From contig CM057142.1 of NCBI GenBank assembly GCA_029964075.1, positions 3,797,770 through 3,861,769 on the forward strand: a stretch of DNA of 64,000 bases, read 5' to 3'. Under the pieces are notes generated by a model. It was not told where the DNA came from. It saw nothing but the letters and a program-made list of their open reading frames with translations, and did not search any database. This DNA comes from Patiria pectinifera (lineage: Eukaryota; Echinodermata; Asteroidea; Valvatida; Asterinidae). Below, piece after piece: positions 44,144-55,300 of this stretch. The translations under genes were made by a program, and so were the position numbers. Every line of letters begins with the position of its first letter. The first letter of the stretch is position 1.

Positions 44144-44894
44144 TCTGTAGGGAGCACTCAATGGGTATTTGAACAATAAAAAGTTTATAATTACCTTCCC
44201 CAAAATCTGAGTGTCGGGAGGAAGGGGGGAGGGGTGGGGGTGGGGCTGGCACACGGAGAGGGGGCACGGGGCTGGAGGGAAGGGTAGTGAAACCACTTTC
44301 CCCCTGCACGTCACTGTTATTCCTGTGCTCATAATCATGAAGTGTGCGCTAATATTTGTGAAATATTTGCAATGTCATGAATTCGGACACCAGCGTCGTA
44401 GAATATTCCCATCAGTTTAACAGGATAAGTAAGCACATTGAAGTTCCATTTTACCTGAAATCTCAACCCCAGTTTTACTGCAGGTTTTCCCAAATACTTT
44501 AGTACTTGTACTATTGGTCAATGAATTATGGAAATCGCACGGTAAGAGCCATGACTAACCTTGTCTATACCGTAAACATTCAGTTATCCCGCTAGGAAAA
44601 ATAAGTTACTTGAGAAATCAACATGATTTGTATCTAGCGCACTATGGGAAATTTGCATTTCCCATCAAAATGTTAATTACATACGTCCCTTTATGTGGGT
44701 CTGTTGAAATAACCCAACAAAATGGTGATATAATTATGTTTCAGCTTGTATGATGTAGCCGAGACGGTGATGAGATTGTGCCTTTCACAAGCATGGCCGG
44801 AATTTGGCACACGGTCAGAGCATTGCTGCTCCGAATGTTTCGGCTGTGGCCGCTGGCCAAAGCCGGTAACTTCGGACACAGCCTAGGTCTTGCC

Positions 44895-45111
44895 AAAGAT
44901 ATTTGGCTCATAGGGACATCTCAGATTTGTCCTTTGAAAAACTATAGGTGGAATAACAAGCAATGGCAGCCATTTAGAAAATTTTGAAAATTGCTTGTTA
45001 TTCTACCTATATTTTTGTTTCATTCAAAAGACAAATCTGAGACGTCCCTTTAGCCAAATATGTTTATGAAGACATACTCGGACTCACTGTGTGGCAAATG
45101 CCACGCTTGTA
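44895..45111. repeat. Palindromic MITE copy A (left part; interrupted by a Helitron)
   Basis: The arms ATTTGGCTCATAGGGAC to GGAATAACAAGCAA and TTGCTTGTTATTCTACC to GTCCCTTTAGCCAAAT face each other across about 25 bp. The same palindrome occurs at 60,990-61,150. Its right part (GGCACAATTCTTCCAAATAT) resumes at about 45,762 after the Helitron. Confidence 0.65.
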
Positions 45112-45754
45112 TCTATACTATAATTCAAGGAATCTCTGTCTGTCTGTCTGTCCCTCAATTATCTCCAGAACCGGGCACCGTATGAAGTTGAAAATCGGCG
45201 GGTGTATTGCTCGGGGCCACAGAATGTGCAGTGCCAAGTTTGAAGTGGTTTGGATGAGCGGTTTTCGAAAAAGCTGCAAAAAAGCAGTATTTTCGGAGGC
45301 AAACGTGGCAGCTTAGAACATAACACCACGCACTGCCGTTCTTGTCAATTGTTTACGTCATGTTTAAGCTAAAGCGCGCGTGCTCAATATGACGCAAACA
45401 GTGCAAAAAGGATGGGCACGCGCACGTTCATAGCAGGGCGATACATTGTCCAGTATGGGTGAATACTAATGGATCAATGGGTGAATAGCACTGCATGCCA
45501 TGTTTTCGTATGTGCACGGGCACAACATTTTGGCAATCGACTGAGCGACCATTGTAGGTGGTCGAACTTCAAACTTGGCCAAAATTTTGACGTAAATGTG
45601 TGCGTTCAGTTCAACCTGTGAAAACAACACCATTGAATCGCGTGCGTTGTTTGCACGAGCAGTTCTCCAAAACTCTGCAAGTATGCAATATATACCAGCG
45701 GCAAAGCAATTTGCGTTTCCCGAACATGCACATTTTAGACAGGCACTGCACTAG
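45112..45754 (+). mobile_element. Small canonical Helitron, 643 bp, inserted between A and T
   Basis: The 5' end is TCTATACTATAATTC, followed by GTCTGTCTGTCTG and CCGGGCACCGTATGAAGTTG, the familiar start of many animal Helitrons. The 3' end is CACTAG with T following. The related repeat at 61,198 reads CTTGTATCATCAAAGGCAC without interruption, so it acts as an empty site and places the insertion exactly between A (45111) and T, without target duplication. Non-autonomous. Confidence 0.82.
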
Positions 45755-46215
45755 TTATTTTAAAGGCACAATTCTTCCAAATATTTCCCCTATCTGCCCC
45801 ACTGCTGTTCCCGAACAGGGTCAATTCAGGCAATTACATGGTTTAATGTGATCAGGAAGTATGCCCTATATGAAATATGAAACTCAAATTGTTGGCGATC
45901 CCCGGACGACAATGAACCTTTATCAATTGGGGATCAGGTTGGCGTATAATCAAGGTACCAACTTTTACGACAACGTAAAGAAAAGTGTACGTGCGCCCTC
46001 TACAGTTATGCACAACAAATACACGACGCGCACAAAAACGGCGGCACGGAAATTTGCGGCCGGCCAGGCCAGGGACTGCTAACCAGTCTAAATAAACCAA
46101 GGCACCGATTGTTTTGGTGAAGTTTAGCGCGCTTTTCGTGTCTAAAAACAGGCAAATCCGATGCCAATTGCTTGATGTTCAACAACCAATAACCCGAGCA
46201 ATCCCGTGAGACATC
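45755..46215 (+). promoter_or_regulatory. Region upstream of HAAO (putative promoter and 5' UTR)
   Basis: The first part finishes the interrupted MITE. From about 46,015 the sequence is GC-richer (CACGACGCGCAC, GCGGCCGGCCAGGCC) than its surroundings, as might be expected near a transcription start. No convincing TATA box or initiator was identified, so the boundaries are not known. Confidence 0.3.
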
Positions 46216-46307
46216 ATGCCCGCCCCAGAGGTACAGGTCGATCATGTGGACGAGTGGTTGGAGGAAAATAAGAAGTGGTTTCTCCCTCCTGTGTGCAACA
46301 AAATGAT
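46216..46307 (+). CDS. HAAO: HAAO exon 1
   Basis: ATG in the context ACATCATGC; encodes [15 protein letters not shown] and [10 protein letters not shown]; donor AT|GTGAGT splits a Met codon. It is followed by a 3.9-kb, transposon-rich intron. Confidence 0.93.
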
Positions 46308-49300
46308 GTGAGTTGTTAGAGAATAGAGAGAGGCCTAACTGGTACTCAGGTACTGGTTGATCATGTTGTTACGCATGGGTGAATCTGTACCCCCGGCCTG
46401 CAAACAGGGCGCTGGGATACTCTGATGAGCTTCACAGAATCTTGTGAAGGAAGTGGCCTATGACCTATGTATAAAGTAGTCCCATAAATGTGACTGAAAT
46501 ACTGGACTACCTCCGTATATCGGCGATCGTGAAGTGAGGGCCCCTGTTTCGTTTTGATCAAATTAGAGTCAAAAATGTTTTTTATTGCTCAAAAATCACC
46601 TTTGCAATCAAAAGCAGACTTTTCTTAATTCTAATAACATCTTGCAATTTTGAACAGATTCTTGGGGTAGAAATCTAGCTCTACTGAGTGGAACGCTGAA
46701 TTACGGGTACCCCTCCATACTAGCGCTCCTCCGTTTCGTGATACTTTGAGGGCACCATCACATAGCATAGTCACAAACCCACGCGAGGACAAAAAGACCC
46801 CCAAAAACCGGTAAAGAGATTACAAATGAGAGAGACAGTTATCCTGGATTGATCTATACATTCTTGACATCCCATGAGACCCCTTATATTGTTCCCAAAC
46901 AGCGAACATTTTGGAAAAAAACAGGAAAATAGTCTGAAACTTACAGTTCAATGTGTTTGCATGGAGGTTCGGTTCTTGAATTAGCTTGTCGCGGAGGGCA
47001 TCCTGACGTGACGTCACCGTCGTTGCTCGGTCGATCGCGAAGAAAAACAAGTCGCGCTTTATCAACGACTGTTTCGTGTAATGATACGTGCTCCGATCCG
47101 CGCCGTACGACAGTATGGGCTTTGAACACACCCAAGGTGGAGACGGCTGAAACGACACGTTCTAAACAAATTAATGACGACAGAAACCCACATGAAACTC
47201 GTGTCAAAGAAAGAACTACTAATATACTGACAAATGAGAATCCCAGTATTATTTTTTCTTCTTCTGAAATTGCAATTCTGAAAATGGCAATTCAAATCGA
47301 TAGCCACATTCACTGCAGTCTCTGCCAGCGTGTTTTTCTGACACGTTCAAAACCAAAAACGATCTGCGTGATCGAGAGCGTGTATCATTACACGAAACAG
47401 TCGTTGATAAAGCGCGACTTGTTTTTCTTCGCGATCGACCGAGCAACGACGGTGACGTCACGTCAGGACGCCCTCCGCGACAAGCTAATTCAAGAACCGA
47501 ACCTCCATGCAAACACATTGAACTGTAAGTTTTCAGACTATTTTCCTGTTTTTTTCCAAAATGTTCGCTGTTTGGGAACAATATAAGGGGTCTCATGGGA
47601 TGTCAAGAATGTATAGATCAATCCAGGATAACTGTCTCTCTCATTTGTAATCTCTTTACCGGTTTTTGGGGGTCTTTTTGTCCTCGCGTGGGTTTGTGAC
47701 TATGCTATGTGATGGTGCCCTCAAAGTATCACGAAACAGTGGAGCGCTAGTATGGAGGGGTACCCGTAATTCAGCGCTCCACTCAGTAGAGCTAGTAGAA
47801 ATCACGATTTTCCTGCGCGGTTTTTGCCTTGTGATTCAGCGCGCCGTGCGTGCTCACGGTATACGCTGTCATCGTCATTTTACCCCCAAATTTTCCTCAA
47901 AAAAATCAAAACCCTGCCCTCTATCTATGACATACCTGTTTACTGAGAATGTCGCCAACTAGTTTGGTAGGTCCAATAATATTAAGGCGAAGTAAAAAAA
48001 CAAAACAAGTTTCTCGTCCCCGCCCGTTTCCTTTTTGGAGGCCGCCTGGATTTTTTTTATTATTTTTTATTTTTGAAATGTAGTAGAAAAACACCTTAAA
48101 GGTCTACAAATTCATCGGAAAATAAATACCAATACCAATACAACTCTAAATGACACTGTAAATATGTGCAGTTCTCTTGTCCAACTTGTCTTTCATCTTT
48201 AAAAGTGTCTTTGAACAGTGGAACACCAACGGTTGCAGGAAATTTTGAAAAGGCGGTCATCTTGAAAAAAATAAAAAATAAAAAATAAAAAGCCCCGCTA
48301 CCTCCCTTTTTTCAAAAACCCCGGACAAGAAACTAATTTTTTTTTTATTCGGCCTAAAGTGGATTTTGTTTCCTTATAGGAACCGGGCCCTACACTTCAC
48401 GATCACTTGTATATCAGTCACAGAGCCACGTATGGCCTGTGCGTGGAGCGTCCCGTTGCTAGGAGAGCCGAAAATTAATTAAGATCGAAATTATTTTTCT
48501 GCAGAAAATCAATCCAGCTATAGTATGACTGCTAAATAGCACAAAATCGTTAAATTCGGTACCAATTCTGAGGTCTAGTTATCCAAAAATCATGGTAATT
48601 CGTCAAAGAATGCAGACGGTTTTGAACAAGCATGGCGTCTCTGCTATTTACCAGACTGTTTCCCGGCCACCCTAATAATAGTCAAAAGGGCCAAAGGGGT
48701 CAGGGAACCAGACAAGAGCTTTAATCATCTACTGAGCGTGTGTCAACTTTGGCAAAGCACACCGCGGCTGTTACCTGTCATTCATCTTTGAAGCCCTCTG
48801 CAGTGAAGCTCTTCTTTGAAGCCCTCTTGTGTGCGCTCTTCATCTGCGGTCGCGTATTGCATGAGAGCCCTGCATCGGAGTCGATTCGAGAAGCAGTGTT
48901 GAATTAGCTGTATCAGGATTTCTTTGTCTGCATCGATGAACTCGCATGTTTTGGAAAGACTGTACGCAGTTCTGTGACATATACTCGTCTAGTGTCTGAC
49001 CCTTCTTTTGTTTGATGGATTGGAAGTTGTATAGATCTCCATTTGCATGTTCTTTTTCGGTTGGAATTACTTGTCTAGGACTGTCTTTGTATTTTGGGGA
49101 ACCCCTTTCACAAGTTTTTAGCAAGAATCCAAACCAGCTTCTGTATGCGTCAAGTGCTTCATATCAATCCTGGTCAGTACCACGGGTGAAAGTCCCTACC
49201 TGGGTAGAAATCTTGTTGGGTGGTGCCGATGGGTGCCCGGATCTACCTGGTTCCAACATGGGAACAGGAACAGTGAGACCAATCCTTTTAAGAACTGGGC

Positions 49301-52300
49301 ACCCGCTATGCTCGGATCCGGCTCCAAAAGAATTGGTTCCAGAATGAATTACTCTTTCTCTATGCACCTAAGCCGAGATCTGACTCCATAAATAAGAATT
49401 CAATTGCATGAATTGTTGAATACGATCTCCATAGATTCACAAGAAAAAGACACATATTTGAAACCAGCTTTTGTAATGGAATAACATGTATTGCATGTGG
49501 ACAATACCACATGATCGAGGAGCAATTGAGCATGAACTTCACAAGGTGACACTGTTTACGTTTAACATGCAATTTCAAACGCGCATATTTTTCAATTAAT
49601 TTCCAGCAGCTGGTTCTGGCTCGGATCTTTTTTAATGGAACCAGAACCTCCAAAAATTTGACGGGAGTACAGGACCCCATTCCACATACAGTGAGTGGAT
49701 GTGTGTTTCAGGGGTAGGTGTGATGATAGTGCCGTGCTAGGGAAACTGGCAGATTTTTTGTCATCAGGCCAAAAAAAATTCTTTGATGTCTGGTATGGAG
49801 CTTGCCCCAAAAGCAGTGCGGCGACGCGGCTTTTTGTTGTTGTTTCCCTTGTTTTTCTTCAAATGTCGGCTGATTATAAAATATACGGGAGCCCAGGGAG
49901 GCCACATAAAGCTTACACTCGATCGTAGCCCCATCTAAACACACGTTAAAATTGTGCAGCAATAGGATTCCAGTCAAACCAGTGAGTTTGGCAGTTTTGA
50001 GACATCATCTTACATTGACATTTTTTTTTTAAATTTTGCCTCGCGCATGGCTACCGCGACGCGCGCGCAGACCAGCGACCAGAGACTTTTGGGGGGGGGG
50101 GGGGGGCCCTAAACTATACATGGCTTATTTTTTGCTGCAATCAAAGATAGAATGTTTCAAATGTATACAAAAAATATATCCGTACTGTCTTCTTTTGCCA
50201 GGTGTCACTGATGGTATATTTTTTTCTATTGTAGGCACAATGCAGGCCAGATGAAGTCATTCTTTGTCGGGGGACCAAACCAACGTAAGGATTACCATAT
50301 TGAAGAAGGGGAGGAGGTAAATATTATATTGATGGAAAATTTCTCAATTATGCATTCTCTTCTAACCGACTGTGAAGCACAAAATTTGATTAATTTGTGT
50401 GGGTAAGAGGTGTACATGGTAATCCTTTTCAATCATCAGTGTTTATCATTGATAACACAAGGCCTTGCTGAACTGTGAATTTTATTTTTGTACACCGCCA
50501 CATAATAAAAACATGCAGTATGAAATTGAAATCATGAGTTGCAGCTGTTGAAACGCACAGTACTGTAAAGGTGAGTGAAGATACATGTAGCACTATAGTG
50601 CGCAGAATGGTTTTTATAATTAATCCCATTTTGTACCAGAGGTACATGCACCGGTACATGTAGCTTGGTAAAAAAAGTAGCTCCAAAATCCTTCATTGCA
50701 CAGTGCACAGCACAATACTCTCATTTTGAGCACTTACACGGTCTATGACATGAATTGTGTGCAAATATTAATTCTTCTGAAATGTACTAAGACTACCGGT
50801 ATGAGACATCCAAGATATTTGTAAAGTGCACTCTTTGTAAAATTGAAAATGTTTCATGCTCGTCCTGACAACAGATAGCATACAGTCGTACTTTACATAA
50901 CTCTCAAGAACAAGGCATTGTCGTTCCCTTTGTCCCTATAATGTAACACTCTCCCATAGACTAAGCACACAAACTCACGATCAAGGACCGTTTTCAACAA
51001 AAGATGAACTTTCGAGGACAACAATGAATCAGGAAAAAAAATCTGCATTGTGTTGCTCATGAATATGGAAATTGGCATTAATTAGCATAAGAAACCCAAA
51101 AGGCACCAAAAACCCCTTTGAAAACGAATATGAAATATAAAGTAAAATGGGACACAGAAGTATTTCAAGGATTGCATTAAAAAAAACCTATGACATGGGC
51201 CCTTTAAGCAGAGCTACTGCACACTTATGATTCAGAATTACCTCAAAATTAACTCATGCTTTGAAGTGTTGCGATAATATTTTCTGTGATCTACACAAAC
51301 CTGATGAGTTTTGAGTGGGTTTTCATGTAAAATAACATTTAATTAAAAGATGGCTTACTTTAAAAACAGGACTTTGTTTGCAATGAAAGTGGAATGTCTA
51401 TATAGCTGCAATTTTTCATCATTCTCATGATTATGTATTGGACATCAATGAATGCTCCATACGTGTAGCTTGAGATCCCCATTCAATTCCATTGAACTGA
51501 GTGAGCAATTGTGAGACAAACCTAACAAATTTGTGTTTATCAAAATATTTGATGACATTTTAAAGGAATGTTTTTGTAAACAAATGTGATCATTTATTGG
51601 TGTTATCAATGAGCTTATTGTTAATGTCTAAAGCATTTTCATATGTTTTTAAAGTAAAACAAATATTTGCATGAGAATTTCAATGGCCTTTACATTATTT
51701 TTCAAATTTACATTTACAGTTTTTCTACATGGAGAAGGGAGACATGTGCCTGAAGATTGTAGAAAAAGGAAAACACAAAGACATTCACATCAAGGAAGGA
51801 GAGGTGAGTGAATTACTTTACAAGGGCACTCTCCATTTTGTTTGCGTTATGAGTGGTAAGAATGAACTTATTTCCTTTACGCATCAGTTGTGTTGTTTGA
51901 GATTACCCATGGGTTTTGGGGAGTACATGTCGTCACCGACACCACGAACTGACACCCTCTGCATCGCATGTGTACAACAATTTTAAAAAATTCAAATTTT
52001 CTTTTTTTGCCGATATTAGCAGTTTGTATCATGAAGTTTAACATGACGAAGTTAAAATTGCTGAAATCATCTAAAATAAGCAAATTTTACTAATGAATTT
52101 TCAAGAAATTGGTCAATTCTGGTGTTTTTTGTTACCACGAATTGACACTGCACAGGGTGTCAGTTCGTGAAAACAAAAAACTACGTGTTTTCGGAGAGTG
52201 CGCGCATGCAATAGCATTAGGGAGTGTCAGTTCGTGAAAACGAAAATTGACGTGTTTTGGAGAGTGCGCGCACGTATGCGCAGTGTGTCTGCACACTCTC

Positions 52301-55300
52301 CCAAAACACGTCAATTTTTGTTTTCACGAACTGACACTCCCTAACGCTATTGCATACGCGCACTCTCCGAAAACACATAAATGTTCGCGTTTTCACGAAC
52401 TGACATCAGTCTTAATCATTTAATTGCTAATTAACTAAGCATATTTTCACAATATAACGTTTATAATTGAGTAGCAAAAGCATTTTCTCGTTAAGTGATA
52501 CTAAAACCTCTAAGATAGATGGAATATTTTACTGAGTAAATTCGTGTCAAACCTTTAAAAGCGTTTTTCTCCGATTTGTATTTCTGCAACGCTGACCACC
52601 GGGTGTCAGTTCGTGGTGTCGGTGACGATGTATGTGGCGGCACCCCACATCACTGGCAGACCTCACTTTCGCATTATAGCTTACTTACGCATGTTTGCAA
52701 GATACTTGATGAATTCGTATACAAAATATAATGGGGGAATACTGATAATGTCCCTTTTCCCTTACCCAACCAAAAACGGTTTTCGTAAGTTGTATTTTTT
52801 TTCTAGTTAGCCAAAGGCTTACTGTTTACAATTTCTTATGTCAATGGATATAGCGAAGCATTATGGGGCCCAACTGGGAAAAACTGCAATAGGACGTTTG
52901 CTATATGTGCCCCCTATGATGTTCTGATGCCCCCCTGCCCCCTCCCCACTAAAAAAATCCTAGCTTCGCCACTGCTGAGCATAAACAACACAAGGTCCGA
53001 CCCAAGACCTTGACACAGTGCATCCTTCAAAATCAGCCACACATTTTTTGCTATGTAGCCTCAATCCTGCAAAATCCTCTATTTTGCAAAGGGCATTTCA
53101 GAGGATTTGGGAAAGCTATGATTAAAAAAAGAAAAAGAAATATTTCAAAAAGATTTGCAAAGAGATTTACAAAATAAAGCAAGAAATGAAAAAAGCTGTT
53201 ATTTCACTGTTTCTTGATTCTTGCAGTGTTTCCTGTTGCCGGCCCGCATTCCACACTCCCCTCAGAGGCAAGAAAACACCATTGGTCTGGTGCTGGAACG
53301 AGAACGCAGCGAAGATGAAAAGGATGGCCTGAGGTAACATTGATGAGAGCGTTGCAGATAAACCATTTTGTTGACACTTGGTATCTCGTCAAATCATATA
53401 TCACAGGGAAACCAGTTCTCCGATTATAGCTGGAATTGCGGCTTAAAAGGTGAAACAAGGCAAAACAATAGATTGATGTGGATTATTATTCATCCAGTCC
53501 ATGTAATCTAATTGTAAGTTATAATTCAAATTCTGGCCTCACTTTCACGTTGTCTCTGACGACGTTTCGGCAATTTACAATACCCTTCTTCTGGTGACCT
53601 CTGATGTAGAGGGCGGTCCTTATATAGCTGTGCAGGATTTCTGTCGCGCACTTATACGCGACAGACGGTACGCGACAGACGACTTAGAATCTCCCGAAGG
53701 GTTATGAAGCGTCAGATTTTGTCAATACATACATACACATACAGTCTTGTTTTACCATACTCTCAAGGACTATGCTTTGTGTTTCCCTTTGTCCCTGTTC
53801 TCCCGTAGACTTTAGCACACAAACTTACTACAGAGGACCGTTCCCAACAAAAGACCCAACTCCCGAGGACTGAAAGGATCTGTTGTTCTCCCTGTGTGTG
53901 TCGGTCCTCTGGGGTTATGTAGAACACGTACAAACATACACATCTGTCACATTCACATGTCACAGGCAAGATTGTATCTGACAAAATCTGACATTTAATA
54001 ACCCTGCAACTACGCTCGTTCCTGCAGCCATAATTGTGATGTCCGAATGATAATAAACATGTTACATGTTTGTGTGTTTATAGATGATGAGTTCATCCCG
54101 AACCAGTAAAGTACAAGACTACTTTACATGCAATATGGTTGCTGGGTGGAACAGTGCACCTGGGTTCATGGGCATCGCGAGGGGGTGCCAAGGGAGCGTG
54201 CCCCCACTGGAAAACAAAACAAGAAAAACCAAGAAAAACCAAAAGAAAGGAAAAAGAGGTGCGAAGCCATATTGGTGTTAATTTGATGGGAAGGTGGGGG
54301 GGTGGGGGGGGGTTAGGGCAAATACTCCTCTGCCCACGTTCGGAAAAATGATAAATTGAGAATAAAATGAAAAAGCTAAAGAATTTTTAGGAATATTTGC
54401 TTTGCCCCCCCCCCCCCCATGGAAAAAATCCTGGCGACGCCCATGCCTGGATTCCATCTCTTGACAGTTTGGCCAATCAAATCATCCCTTCTCTTTTTGT
54501 GTGTGTCAGGTATTACATTGACGGCACCACGGAGTCTCTGTTTGAAGTTTGGTTCCAGTGTGTGGACCTTGGCACTCAGCTCGGCCCAATTATCAAGGAG
54601 TTCTTTGCCTCAGAGCAGTACAAAACAGGGAAACCTATCCCAGGTGCGTGGACCTGGCTGGCTCAATATTTAGGAGAGACAATGAGAGCATTGATCTTGG
54701 CCTGTTATTGTGTTTGGGAATTGTCAAACACACTAGATTCTGTACAAAGTATAAGGTGGACTCAAAAGTTGTTGAAAAGTTCATAGATTAATCTTGATGA
54801 TATGTGATCAGGGATGCTGTCGAGTCCATCACAAGTAAATCACAAGTCCAGTCACAAGTAACAGTGGATGACCAATAACAAAGGAATGCCTTTGCCAAAG
54901 CTGATTTGAATAGCTTGTGATTTGAATTGGGACTGGAGGACTTGTGATGGACTTGCAGGGACTTGTAACGGACTTGACTACATCTCTTGATATGATCAAT
55001 ATTAAGGCACTTATAATGCTTTGTGAAATTGTTTACCAGCGTCCTTGATTCTGTGTTAAAGGAAGAGTAGATCATTTGCAGCTATCCAAAAAGAAACTGA
55101 CAAAATTATTGTGAAAAAAGCTTTCTTGGTTTAAAGATAGTGTTGGCACTAATTAAATACCCCTGTGAATGTATCTGTCTGGCATGCTGTCATTTTGAAG
55201 AAAGCAATAAAAAAAGGTCGTTTCCAAAGACGAGTCAAATGACGCATTTTTGGAAATTCCCATTTAGGTTTGTGATTCGCGCAAGTGTTGACACGACACA

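Larger units (their letters stand above)
46510..48430. repeat. Possible larger host repeat around the inverted-repeat element
   Basis: GATCGTGAAGTG plus GGGCCC at about 46,526 recurs inverted at about 48,385. A third version (GATCGTGTAGTGTGGGGCCC) starts at 63,830, where about 130 bp of following sequence also resembles 46,540-46,660. The limits are uncertain. Confidence 0.4.

Noticed and set aside
46951-47586. 211-codon frame in HAAO intron 1
   Set aside because: It spans both arms of an inverted-repeat transposon, so the same peptide appears forward and reversed on the other strand; no recognised domain.
54084-54351. Lys-rich frames before HAAO exon 5
   Set aside because: Intronic low-complexity sequence between C and G homopolymers; no conservation signal and not needed for the HAAO frame.
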